A stretch of 32,789 nucleotides of DNA from an uncultured Rikenellaceae bacterium (GTDB lineage Bacteria; Bacteroidota; Bacteroidia; Bacteroidales; Rikenellaceae): contig CASEGL010000012.1 in NCBI GenBank assembly GCA_949287525.1, forward strand, positions 1 to 32,789, written 5' to 3'. Positions 8,101 to 14,938 of the stretch are shown piece after piece. Position 1 is the first letter of the stretch. The number at the start of each line of letters is the position of its first letter. The notes beneath the pieces were generated by a model. It was not told where the DNA came from and did not search any database. It worked only from the letters and a program-made list of their open reading frames with translations. The position numbers and the translations under genes were made by a program.

Positions 8101-9395
8101 TAGGCTCCCAGCGCATAGGGACCCAGCACGGCTCCCTGCCGCTGGATCATGCGCTCCAGCGCGGCGGCGTCGGCCGGCAGCCCCGTGAGGTCATACCCCG
8201 CATCGCGCAGCGTGCAGAGCGTGTTGTAGAGCGACTGCACGCCTTCGAGGTCGGCAGCCGAAACGGCCCCCTTGCCCGTACCCTTGTAATAATAGATGGC
8301 GACCTTCTTCTCCGCGTTGGGCAGGGTGCGCAGACGGGCGAAGTTGGCCACCATGTCGCAGAAGCGTTCCGTATGGCAGGGGATGGCGTCGAAGAGTTTC
8401 ATGCCGTTGCGGTCGAACTGGGCGGCCACCGCGAAGGGGGCGATCGCACCGTCCAGCTCGGGCATCACGACGCTCATGGCGGTCATGCCGCCCGAGGCCA
8501 TGCCCTGACGGTCGATGAGCCACCTTTCGTAGAGGTCGCTGACGGTCACCGGCGCCAGCAGCGGGGCGTTGAGCTGCCGGAGCAGTTCCGTGCCGCTCTC
8601 GCCGCCGCCCATCACCAGCCGGCCGTGGGGGCGGTTAATGATTACGTCGGGATGCACGGCCGCGATCATGCCCAGCTTTTTCATGCCGAACGAGCTGATC
8701 GGATAGACGTTGAGTCCCTTCGCTTCGAGCGATTCGATCAGCGCGGCCATGTGTTCCTCGTTGGAGTTCTGCATGTTGATGTTGCCCGACAGCAGCGCCA
8801 CGCGCGGCGCCCCTTCGCGGTAGCGTCCCGAGGCCTCGTAGAAGCGCTGGTAGTCGTCGTAGGTGGCGAAGAACTCGTCCTCGCCCAGATGGAAGTAGTA
8901 GTCCGAGGGGACTTCGACGGGTTCCCCGTACGGGCCGTTGAAGAAGGCCTTGCGGTCGATGCGGGCGCGGATGTAGTTCAGCAGGCTGCGGTAGTTGCGC
9001 ACCGAGCCGTTCTCCATCAGTGCATCGATGTAGGCCAGTTCGCGTCCCGTGAGGGTGTTGATCTCGGCGTTGTCGCTCTCGGTGGCATAGACCGGCACCC
9101 CTTTGGCGATGGCGCGGCGGATGGCGTCGAAGTGGCTCTTGTCGAGCGTGCTGCCGTGGACGCGCACCAGCACCATGTCACAGGAGGCGATCTTCTCCGC
9201 CTCGTCCAGTCCGATCGGCCGGATCCGGATGTGGGGGTTGTCGTTCGAGCGGATGAACTTCTCGACCGTGAAGTCGGGGAAGTTGAGCGTGGCGATGCGC
9301 GTGGAAGCCATCCAGCGGGCGTAGGCCAGTCCGGCCGCCGCAAGGAGAACCGCCGCCGCACACAGCCACACGATCAGTTTCTTGTGTTTCATCAT
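5139..9395 (-). CDS. hmuS: HmuS, CobN/Mg-chelatase-H-like haem-processing protein
   Basis: A 1418-aa protein of the CobN/BchH large chelatase subunit family. The signature HFGTHGSLEFIPGKQ is at residues 544-558, followed by DYDWSDVLVGDMPHF and INNIGEGIIAKRR, matching the family core. Unlike cytosolic CobN it has an N-terminal membrane anchor (about 8-27) and a C-terminal helix (about 1392-1412) with a basic tail, so the body is likely membrane-tethered. Residues about 755-870 form an Ala/Glu-rich, low-complexity insertion. No CobS/CobT or ChlI/ChlD ATPase partners are nearby; instead there is a TonB receptor and an ExbB/D-like pair. HmuS homologues are linked to anaerobic removal of iron from haem rather than metal insertion, and this context agrees. 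The start could be either of two adjacent Met codons (9395 or 9392). Confidence 0.9.
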   Translation of the reverse strand: MMKHKKLIVWLCAAAVLLAAAGLAYARWMASTRIATLNFPDFTVEKFIRSNDNPHIRIRPIGLDEAEKIASCDMVLVRVHGSTLDKSHFDAIRRAIAKGVPVYATESDNAEINTLTGRELAYIDALMENGSVRNYRSLLNYIRARIDRKAFFNGPYGEPVEVPSDYYFHLGEDEFFATYDDYQRFYEASGRYREGAPRVALLSGNINMQNSNEEHMAALIESLEAKGLNVYPISSFGMKKLGMIAAVHPDVIINRPHGRLVMGGGESGTELLRQLNAPLLAPVTVSDLYERWLIDRQGMASGGMTAMSVVMPELDGAIAPFAVAAQFDRNGMKLFDAIPCHTERFCDMVANFARLRTLPNAEKKVAIYYYKGTGKGAVSAADLEGVQSLYNTLCTLRDAGYDLTGLPADAAALERMIQRQGAVLGPYALGAYDEFLKHGDPALVDVETFSEWAQETLPQPLIEAMERQYGPAPGDYMGVERDGRSYIAVARLQFGNVTILPQPLPAVGDETDKLIHGVEGAPAYPYVASYFWTRKAFGADALIHFGTHGSLEFIPGKQVALSDYDWSDVLVGDMPHFYLYTINNIGEGIIAKRRSYATLVTHLTAPFMQGELYDDFRILQERIHRFEGMEESSVKQNYRETITELSRRQNILSALGIDSTRTLTDADIDRIHMYIEEINGAKVNDGLYTLGVPYSEKNLRNTARLMSIDPIRYALADLDAARGLIREEQLDNLVFISHRYGDRTEEVIRRALAGEDPDRLLRQLVPADEIGLLEQAEAAERARQEATARMMQAMAEAPRKQLPRFLDEHGKIIPAPADEAAAPQTAGEMTVMERMEQAAPAGVDAGSEERREERIAAAVRTLRDALRGVKTSCDNLRNSTRAEAEGLLNALNGGYVAPSSAGDPIVNPQSVPTGRNFYAINPETTPSPEAWKVGKRLAEELLAAEMETNGRYPEKVSFTLWSSDFISSEGATIAQIFYLLGVEPMRDGFGQIRSLRLIPSEQLGRPRVDVVVQTSGQLRDIAASRLELINRAIAMAAEARDDAHENFVRKGFEDAERLLLAKGFSPADARRYAGERIFGGVNGNYGTGIMGMVEKGDRWESADQIAERYIANMSGLYSANGSAAWGETREGVFEAALLNTSVVVQPRSSNTWGPLSLDHVYEFMGGLSAAVQHVTGNDPTAYFNDFRNTGRPKVQGLKEAIGVESNSTIFNPKYIREMMKGEASSMETFAETFRNTFGWNAMKPSAIDQHIWNKYYDVYIEDAYGLGLEQTFTEKNPYALQEMTAVMLEAGRKGMWQASDAQLRQVAALHTRLVAEHAAGCSGFVCDNAKLRAFIASKVDQPAAEAYNRNIDAARQVQIEEQTDRNVVLKKEEQTRDRRHEDRREANAPTRDYTVLWVIGILVAAIAAWLIVRRKQNR

Positions 9396-9416
9396 TCTGC
9401 GTATTAAACGCCTCTA

Positions 9417-9450
9417 CCGAAAGGGACGTCCGCGGGGACGAACCTTTCGG
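9417..9450 (-). promoter_or_regulatory. Stem-loop between hmuY and hmuS
   Basis: An 8-bp outer stem CCGAAAGG/CCTTTCGG (9417-9424 with 9443-9450), a 2-base mismatch, and a 5-bp inner stem CGTCC/GGACG around a GCGG loop. No T-run follows in either direction. A processing or 3'-end-protecting hairpin, or a leaky terminator that lowers hmuSTUV relative to hmuRY, fits best. Confidence 0.55.
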
Positions 9451-9486
9451 CAGGGCGCCTGTTGCGTTTCGTGGAGAGGCGGGTCG

Positions 9487-10098
9487 TCAGAGTTCGGCAT
9501 AGGTGAATTTGACCATGCCCGATACGGTGGAGCCGTCGGTGCCGATACCCTGGTACTGGGTGAAGGCCACCTTGTAGGTTTTCGTACCGTCGGCGCTCCG
9601 GAAAATGTAAACCGGCGAGGGCAGATAGACTGGAGGCATCACCTTGTCGCCGTTGGCGTCGAGCTGGAACTGGATCACCGTGGCGGTCGATTTCGTGGTG
9701 GTGGTCGTGCCGCTCATGCCGGTTTCAGTCACTGTCTGGTCGGCGGCGAAGGTCGCGCCGGCGGGAACCGAGGTCAGCGAGGCGAACGAAAAGTTCTCGG
9801 CACAGGTGTAGACACCGCCCTGACCGGACGTGGTCGAATCGCCGCTGTTGGTGCGGATGCTGTATTTGTTGATGGCAATGTCCCAGTCGGTGCGCTCTTT
9901 CCAGCTGGTGTCCGAGTCGTCGGCTACGCCCAGCTCCTGGTTCTGGGCAAAGGAGAAGTAGTGCCACTGGCCGGTCTTGGTGGCTTCGATCGAGACCTCC
10001 GTTCCGGTGTCGCCGCCGTTGTTGCCGTTGTTTTTGTCGCACGAGGCGAAGGTGAGGGCTGCCGTCAGCGCGGCGAGAAAGAAAATCGTTTTTTTCAT
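9487..10098 (-). CDS. hmuY: HmuY-family haem-binding lipoprotein
   Basis: A 203-aa lipoprotein: lipobox FASC with Cys20, a Gly/Asn linker, then a beta-rich HmuY fold. Family-like features are WHYFSF (45-50), ERTDWDIAINKYSIRTNSG (68-86) and PSPVYIFRSADGTKTYKVAF (160-179). HmuY proteins bind haem outside the cell and pass it to the receptor HmuR. In Porphyromonas gingivalis two His residues hold the haem; here the only His is His46 in the N-terminal motif, so that pair is absent. Met128, Met154 and Met195 are candidate ligands, as reported for some relatives. The start at 10098 (MKKTIFFL) is chosen because it begins a proper signal peptide. It lies 25 bases after hmuR, which reverses the hmuY-hmuR order of P. 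gingivalis. Confidence 0.88.
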   Translation of the reverse strand: MKKTIFFLAALTAALTFASCDKNNGNNGGDTGTEVSIEATKTGQWHYFSFAQNQELGVADDSDTSWKERTDWDIAINKYSIRTNSGDSTTSGQGGVYTCAENFSFASLTSVPAGATFAADQTVTETGMSGTTTTTKSTATVIQFQLDANGDKVMPPVYLPSPVYIFRSADGTKTYKVAFTQYQGIGTDGSTVSGMVKFTYAEL

Positions 10099-10123
10099 GA
10101 TGGTTGGTTTGTATTGATTTGTT

Positions 10124-12283
10124 TTACTTGAATGCATAGCGGATGCCGATCAGGAAGGTTCGTCCCGGGTCGGTGAAGCTGGCGTCCTTGAAGTCGAAGA
10201 GGTTGTTTACCTTGAAGGTGGCCTCGAGGGTGTGCTTTTTGATGCGGAACGGCTTGACCAGCGTGATTTTCCAGATCGAATAGGGGTTGGACTGCGTTTT
10301 GGTGACGATCTCCGTGCCGGTCGAATCCGTGCCGACGGACTGGTAGAGGATCGGCGAGCTGACACGTCCCGAAATCTGGAGCGAGAAGGGGCTGCGGGCA
10401 ATCTTGCCGTTCCATGTCAGCGAGGCCGTGCCGCTGTGGCGGACGTTGCTTTCGAGCTGCAGTCCGGTCGAGTTGTCCACCGCGTCGCAGAAGCTGTAGT
10501 TCAGCCGCAGGGTCAGCTGGCGCACGAAGAGCCAGGAGAGGCTCACGTCGAATCCCCGCAGGGTCGCGCTGCTGATGTTCCGGTAGTAGCGGCTCACCTC
10601 TTCGGTGCCGTTCACGTTCTGCGTGACGGTGTACTGGTCGATCTTGTTGTCGATGTTGTTGTAGTAGGCCGACAGGGAGGCGTTCAGCGTGCGGTAGGTG
10701 TATTCTGCCGAGAGGGAGGAGTAGAGTCCCCGTTCGGCTTTCAGGTCGGGGTTGCCGTACACCATGAAGCCTCCGCCGCCGGTGTGGTAGAAATCGTAGT
10801 AGAGTTCCTCGACACTCGGCGCGCGGAAGGCGGTGCCGATGCCGCCGCGGAAGTTGAAGCCCGCCACGGAATACATGACCGAGAGTTTCGGGTTGAAGGA
10901 GGAGCCGAACGCGTCGTTGTAGGTGTAGCGGGCGCCCGCGATGATGTCCAGGTTCCGGATCGGGTCGTACTCGGCCTGGGCAAAGAGATTGGCGTCCTGG
11001 ATCGTCTTGGTGGTGGGGGCGTCGCCGAAGAGCGAGGCGGAGAAGATGTCCTCGTAGTTGTACTCCGCTCCGCCGGTCAGCTCCCACCGCTCGGCCGGAC
11101 GGAAGGTGTCCAGCAGGCGGGCCGAGAGATATCCGGCCGTCTTGTCGCGCTGATTCTCTCCCGTGGCGTCGATCACGTCATAGGCGAAGTATTTGTCGAA
11201 ATTGACGCTCAGCCGCACGTTGTTGCGGTCGTCGGCCGAACGGTATCCGCCGTTGGCGCCGACGGTCATCTTGTGGTCGAGGCTGTGGGTGATGTTCATC
11301 GTCCCCGGCAGGTTGAAAACCTCGTGACGGTAGTAGCGTCCCGTGAAGTTGAGGTCGCTGCGGCCGGTCGGGCGGTAACCGAAGTTGAGGTTGGCGCCGT
11401 AGTCGGTGTAGGGGTTGGAGGAGTTGCCGCCCGTGGCGCTGTTGTTGTAGCCGTCCGACGAGTTGCGGAATACGCTGGCGCGGGTGGTGAACCGTTCGAG
11501 ATTCGATCCGACCTCTGCGCGGGTGCGCCAGGTGTTGTGGTTCTCCCAGGAGAGGTTGGCTCCGGCTTCGATGTCGTGGACGGGCTTCTTGGTGATGATG
11601 TTCACCACGGCACCGACGGCATTGGAGCCGTAGAGTGCCGACGAGGCGCCGTTGATCATCTCGACCCGTTCGATGTTGTTCACGTCCAGCTGGTCGAAGT
11701 TGATGTTGCCGCCCGCACCCTCGCTAACCATGCGCTCGCCGTCCACCAGGAAGAGGATGTAGCGGCTGCTGAGACCACGGATGCGCAGGTTGTTGCCCAT
11801 CGCGTTGGAGGAGGAGACCAGGCCGGGGACATTGTCGGTCAGCACCTCCATCGTGCTGGTCGATCCGGCCCGCTGGATCTCCTGCGTGGTGATGACCGAG
11901 GTCAGCACGGGCGACTCGGCCAGCCGTTTGGGTGTGCGCGTACCCGTCACGACCACCTCGTCGAGACGGGTGACCTGTTCGGTGAGCCGGAAGTGGACAG
12001 TCGTGTCGCACCGCAGGTCGATCTCTTGCGTGACCATGGGGTAGGCCGAGTAGTACATCGTCTTGAGGGCGACATGGCCGGCCGGTACGTTCCGGAGCTG
12101 GAAGCGGCCGTTGTAGTCGCTCTGTGCGCCCCGCTTGTCATAGGTGATGAAGACGCCGGGGAGCGGTTCGCCGGTGACGGCGTCCGTGACCGTACCCGAA
12201 ATGTCGTATGTCGGCGTCTGTGCCGCGAGTGGCGCCGAGAGAGTGGCCGCCAGCAGCAGACAGAAAAGCAGTTTTTTTTGCAT
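10124..12283 (-). CDS. hmuR: HmuR, TonB-dependent haem receptor
   Basis: A 719-aa outer-membrane receptor. Residues 1-21 are a signal peptide, 24-100 a carboxypeptidase-regulatory-like domain (ISGTVTDAVTGEPLPGVF), then a TonB-box-like LDEVVVTG, a plug domain (NLRIRGLSSRYILFLVDG; ERVEMINGASSALYGSNAVG) and a 22-strand-type barrel ending in FLIGIRYAFK. Haem-receptor signatures are present: FRAPS at 486-490 and NPDL at 511-514 with His500 between them, corresponding to the FRAP/YRAP and NPNL/NPDL boxes and the intervening His of haem receptors, including HmuR. The start at 12283 (MQKKLLF) is preferred to an upstream Met because it begins the signal peptide and lies about 20 bases from the predicted transcription start. 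It is the first gene of the operon. Confidence 0.92.
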   Translation of the reverse strand: MQKKLLFCLLLAATLSAPLAAQTPTYDISGTVTDAVTGEPLPGVFITYDKRGAQSDYNGRFQLRNVPAGHVALKTMYYSAYPMVTQEIDLRCDTTVHFRLTEQVTRLDEVVVTGTRTPKRLAESPVLTSVITTQEIQRAGSTSTMEVLTDNVPGLVSSSNAMGNNLRIRGLSSRYILFLVDGERMVSEGAGGNINFDQLDVNNIERVEMINGASSALYGSNAVGAVVNIITKKPVHDIEAGANLSWENHNTWRTRAEVGSNLERFTTRASVFRNSSDGYNNSATGGNSSNPYTDYGANLNFGYRPTGRSDLNFTGRYYRHEVFNLPGTMNITHSLDHKMTVGANGGYRSADDRNNVRLSVNFDKYFAYDVIDATGENQRDKTAGYLSARLLDTFRPAERWELTGGAEYNYEDIFSASLFGDAPTTKTIQDANLFAQAEYDPIRNLDIIAGARYTYNDAFGSSFNPKLSVMYSVAGFNFRGGIGTAFRAPSVEELYYDFYHTGGGGFMVYGNPDLKAERGLYSSLSAEYTYRTLNASLSAYYNNIDNKIDQYTVTQNVNGTEEVSRYYRNISSATLRGFDVSLSWLFVRQLTLRLNYSFCDAVDNSTGLQLESNVRHSGTASLTWNGKIARSPFSLQISGRVSSPILYQSVGTDSTGTEIVTKTQSNPYSIWKITLVKPFRIKKHTLEATFKVNNLFDFKDASFTDPGRTFLIGIRYAFK

Positions 12284-12310
12284 GACGCTGATAGGTTGAT
12301 TGGAACGGTG

Positions 12311-12341
12311 CAAAAGTAGAATGCCCGTCAGCGGGCATCAA
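12311..12341 (-). promoter_or_regulatory. hmu operon promoter with an internal dyad (candidate operator)
   Basis: On the minus strand TACTTTTG (12318-12311) is an exact TAnnTTTG -7 box; TTGA at 12341-12338 is a weak -33 box 19 bases upstream. The spacer holds a perfect inverted repeat ATGCCCG-N4-CGGGCAT (12321-12338), where a bound repressor would block RNA polymerase. Predicted start is near 12304, with a leader of about 20 bases. Iron or haem control is expected for this locus, but the regulator is unknown. Confidence 0.7.
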
Positions 12342-12528
12342 TTCCCAGATTTTGGGATATTGCGCCGGCGTGTTACCGAAAAGTGAGTATCGGCGGACTC
12401 CGTCGGGCCGCAAGGAATCTGGCTCTCCTGCCAGTACCGGGTAGTGACGGCATGGCCTGATATTGTTGCAGTGAAAATATTTTTTATGAAAATGTACTTT
12501 GCATTGCATAGTATTTGCGGCAAGTTTA
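12342..12528. other. Divergent intergenic region between hmuR and the PspC cluster
   Basis: No gene seen. It separates two divergent promoters. A short inverted repeat TCCCA-N5-TGGGA (12343-12357) adjoins the hmu dyad and could be a second regulatory half-site. The part nearer the PspC promoter is AT-rich. Confidence 0.5.
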
Positions 12529-12536
12529 TATCTTTG
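12529..12536 (+). promoter_or_regulatory. -7 box of the PspC-PadR operon
   Basis: TATCTTTG is an exact -7 consensus, with a predicted start near 12543 and a leader of about 27 bases. A -33 box is not clear (TTGC at 12504-12507 is the best fit). Confidence 0.6.
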
Positions 12537-12569
12537 TGGCGTAAACCAATCTTTAAAGGCGAGTGAACC

Positions 12570-13043
12570 ATGAAAAAAACGTTGAACGTCAATATCGGGT
12601 CCATGGCTTTCGTCCTCGATGAGGATGCCTACTACATGCTCCGTCGGTATCTCGACGACGTGGAGGCGCGCTTCGAGCCGAACGAAGCGGCCGAAACCCT
12701 GAATGATCTCGAAATGCGGATTGCCGATATTTTCACCGAGGAACTGTCGTCGCCGCGTCAGGTGGTGGATGTCGAAATGGTGCGCAAGGCCATTTCCATA
12801 CTCGGCCGGGCCGACGAATTCGGCGAGCCGCGGACCGAACCGAAACTGCAGGCCGACCTCCGGAAACTGCGCCGGTCGCGGCGCGACCGGATGATCGGCG
12901 GCGTGTGCGGCGGACTGGCCGACTACTTCGGCATCGATGTGGCTCTCGTGCGGATCCTGATGTTTCTGCTGATCTTCTTCGGCGGAGCCAGCCTGTGGGT
13001 TTATATTATCTTGTGGATCGTCATTCCGTCCGAGAACTGGTAG
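12570..13043 (+). CDS. PspC-domain membrane protein with N-terminal PspC-associated domain
   Basis: A 157-aa protein. Residues 1-60 form a helical domain (KKTLNVNIGSMAFVLDEDAY; DLEMRIADIFTEEL) that recurs at the start of the 413-aa PspC protein encoded at 13682, so the two are paralogues. Residues about 94-155 are a PspC domain (RDRMIGGVCGGLADYFGID, then one membrane helix and WIVIPSENW). PspC proteins in proteobacteria sense envelope stress with PspB. In Bacteroidetes they usually sit beside a PadR regulator, as here, and their role is poorly defined. It is the first gene of a five-gene run with its own promoter; its start is set by the frame and by the family's typical MKKTL beginning. Confidence 0.85.
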   Translation: MKKTLNVNIGSMAFVLDEDAYYMLRRYLDDVEARFEPNEAAETLNDLEMRIADIFTEELSSPRQVVDVEMVRKAISILGRADEFGEPRTEPKLQADLRKLRRSRRDRMIGGVCGGLADYFGIDVALVRILMFLLIFFGGASLWVYIILWIVIPSENW

Positions 13044-13083
13044 CCGGTATCGTGCGGAGTGACAAAACGGAAAGGAGTGAAGT

Positions 13084-13332
13084 ATGGAAATCATGAATGA
13101 CAACCGGAGTACGAAGCGGCTGTACCGGAGCCGCAACCGCATCATCGGCGGCGTCTGTCAGGGGCTGGCCGACTACTTCAATGTGGATGTGGTGCTGGTG
13201 CGCATCATCGCCCTGTTCGCCCTGTTCAGCTTTACGGCCGGACTCTGGGTCTATCTGGTGTTGTGGATCGTCGTGCCGATGCAGCGGGGGCTGCCTTCGG
13301 GGGGCGGCCGCTATTATGACGGAGGACGTTAG
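13084..13332 (+). CDS. Small PspC-domain protein
   Basis: An 82-aa protein that is essentially a lone PspC domain: KRLYRSRNRIIGGVCQGLAD at 11-30, a membrane helix at about 40-65 ending in WIVVPMQR, then a short Gly-rich tail. It is closely similar to the PspC part of the preceding gene, suggesting tandem duplication. A good Shine-Dalgarno (AGGAG at 13073-13077, 6 bases before the ATG) supports the start; such sites are rare in this window. It ends two bases before the padR start. Confidence 0.85.
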   Translation: MEIMNDNRSTKRLYRSRNRIIGGVCQGLADYFNVDVVLVRIIALFALFSFTAGLWVYLVLWIVVPMQRGLPSGGGRYYDGGR

Positions 13333-13334
13333 CC

Positions 13335-13685
13335 ATGGAAACGATCAATGTCGATAACGTCAAGGCGCAGATGCGCAAGGGGATACTGGAGTATTGCATT
13401 CTGCTGATCCTGTCGCGCGGCGATTCCTATGCCCCCCGTATCATCGCGGAGCTGAAGAACGCCCACATGATCGTGGTGGAGGGAACGCTCTATCCGATCC
13501 TGACGCGGCAGAAGAACCAGGGGCTGCTCTCGTACCGTTGGGAGGAGTCGCCCCAGGGGCCTCCCCGCAAATACTATTCGATTACGGACAAAGGCCGCGA
13601 AGCGCTGGCGCAGCTGGATGCCTCGTGGGATGAACTGGTCGGTCAGATCGACCTGATCCGCGGCCGCAAAAACGATGCGCTATGA
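13335..13685 (+). CDS. PadR-family transcriptional regulator
   Basis: A 116-aa protein with the PadR winged-helix layout: MRKGILEYCILLILSRGDSY at 13-32, then ELKNAHMIVVEGTLYPILTR, the wing GPPRKYYSITDKGREAL and a C-terminal helix for dimer formation. PadR proteins bind operators as dimers and usually repress neighbouring genes, often membrane-stress or efflux systems. The gene sits inside the PspC operon, two bases after one PspC gene and overlapping the next (ATGA), so autoregulation of the cluster is likely. The inducer is unknown. Confidence 0.9.
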   Translation: METINVDNVKAQMRKGILEYCILLILSRGDSYAPRIIAELKNAHMIVVEGTLYPILTRQKNQGLLSYRWEESPQGPPRKYYSITDKGREALAQLDASWDELVGQIDLIRGRKNDAL

Positions 13686-14923
13686 ACGAAGTGGTGAAAG
13701 TAAGCATTGCGGGCATTGCCTTTCTGCTCGATCAGGGAGCCTATGAGGTGTTGAGAAGTTACCTCGACCGGCTGGATGCGGGGTATGCACAGCGGCCGGA
13801 GGGGCGCGAGATCATTGCCGACATTGAAGCGCGCATTGCGGAGCTGCTGCTCGACCGGCAGCCGGAGAATCAGGTGGTGGACGAGGCGCTGGCGCGTGCC
13901 GTCGTCGAGCAGCTCGGCCTGCCCGACGACCTGGAGGCAGGGGAGCCTGTCTCGGGGCGGATTCCGAAACGCCTCCACCGCAATCCGGAGGGAGCCGTTC
14001 TCGGCGGCGTATGTTCGGGCATCGCAGCCTATTTCCACATCGACACGGTGTGGGTGCGGCTCGGGTTTTTCCTGCCGCTGTTTCTTGTGATCCTGCTCGG
14101 GGCCTTCGGGGCGGATAACGATGTGGTGGGCTTCTTTGGCATGCTGTTCGGGCTGTGCTTCCTGCTCTATCCGATCCTGTGGATCAGCGTGCCGATGGCG
14201 CGCACGCCGCGTCAGAAACTGGAAATGTCGGGTCAGCGGGTGACCGCTTCGGCGATCCGGCAGTCGTTCGAACAGGATGCCTCCGCCATGCCTGCCGCTT
14301 CGTCGCGCCGGCAGCGCGCCGCATCCGTGTGGGCCGACCTGTTCTACGGCACGGGACGCGTGCTGCTGATCCTGTTGAAGGCGCTCGTCTTCTGTGTGCT
14401 GGTTGCCGTCGGCGCCGCGGCATTGAGTTGTCTGGTGGCGATCGGCGTCCTGCTGTTCGGCGGCAGGCAGGTCGAGGTGGCATGGCTGCTGGACTCGATG
14501 CAGGGCATGGTCGGCATCTCGCCGATGCTCTACCTCGTGCTGCTGTTGGTTGCCGTCCTGATCCCGCTGGCGCTGCTGTGCTGGCTGCTGATCCGGCTGC
14601 TGACCGGCGGCCGTGGCAACCGGACGGTCGTTGCCGTCGCGGCCGCAGTCTGGGTGTTGCTGGTGGTCTATCTGTCGGTGGTCACGGTGCGCAATATCGA
14701 AACGCTGCGCTATGTTCCTTACGGGCTGGAGGATCGCTGGGAACACACGATCGAGTATCGGTGGGAGCGTGACTGGGAGGATCGCTGGGATCGCGACTGG
14801 GACGACCATCGGAAATACGACCGGAGCCGTACGGCGCCCGACCGGCAGCCGTTGGACAGATGCTGTCCGTCCGATTGGTCCGATCGGTCGGAAGGGGGTG
14901 ACGAAACGAAGTTGTTGAACTGA
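13682..14923 (+). CDS. Large multi-pass PspC-domain membrane protein
   Basis: A 413-aa protein. Residues 1-60 repeat the helical N-domain of the first gene in the cluster; about 98-178 are a PspC domain (NPEGAVLGGVCSGIAAYFHI; ILWISVPM) with a longer hydrophobic insertion than its two neighbours. Four or more further membrane segments follow (about 220-370). The tail from about 355 is unusual: dense in Trp, Asp, Arg and Glu with the repeat WERDWEDRWDRDWDD, then a Ser/Asp-rich end with two Cys. Its start overlaps the padR stop (ATGA). It may be the membrane sensor or effector whose level PadR sets; this is inference from context. Confidence 0.8.
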   Translation: MNEVVKVSIAGIAFLLDQGAYEVLRSYLDRLDAGYAQRPEGREIIADIEARIAELLLDRQPENQVVDEALARAVVEQLGLPDDLEAGEPVSGRIPKRLHRNPEGAVLGGVCSGIAAYFHIDTVWVRLGFFLPLFLVILLGAFGADNDVVGFFGMLFGLCFLLYPILWISVPMARTPRQKLEMSGQRVTASAIRQSFEQDASAMPAASSRRQRAASVWADLFYGTGRVLLILLKALVFCVLVAVGAAALSCLVAIGVLLFGGRQVEVAWLLDSMQGMVGISPMLYLVLLLVAVLIPLALLCWLLIRLLTGGRGNRTVVAVAAAVWVLLVVYLSVVTVRNIETLRYVPYGLEDRWEHTIEYRWERDWEDRWDRDWDDHRKYDRSRTAPDRQPLDRCCPSDWSDRSEGGDETKLLN

Positions 14924-14938
14924 TAAACGAACCGAATT

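Noticed and set aside
10232..12319. 695-aa open frame antisense to hmuR
   Set aside because: Shadow of the TonB receptor; Val/Gly/Arg-rich with no recognisable domain.
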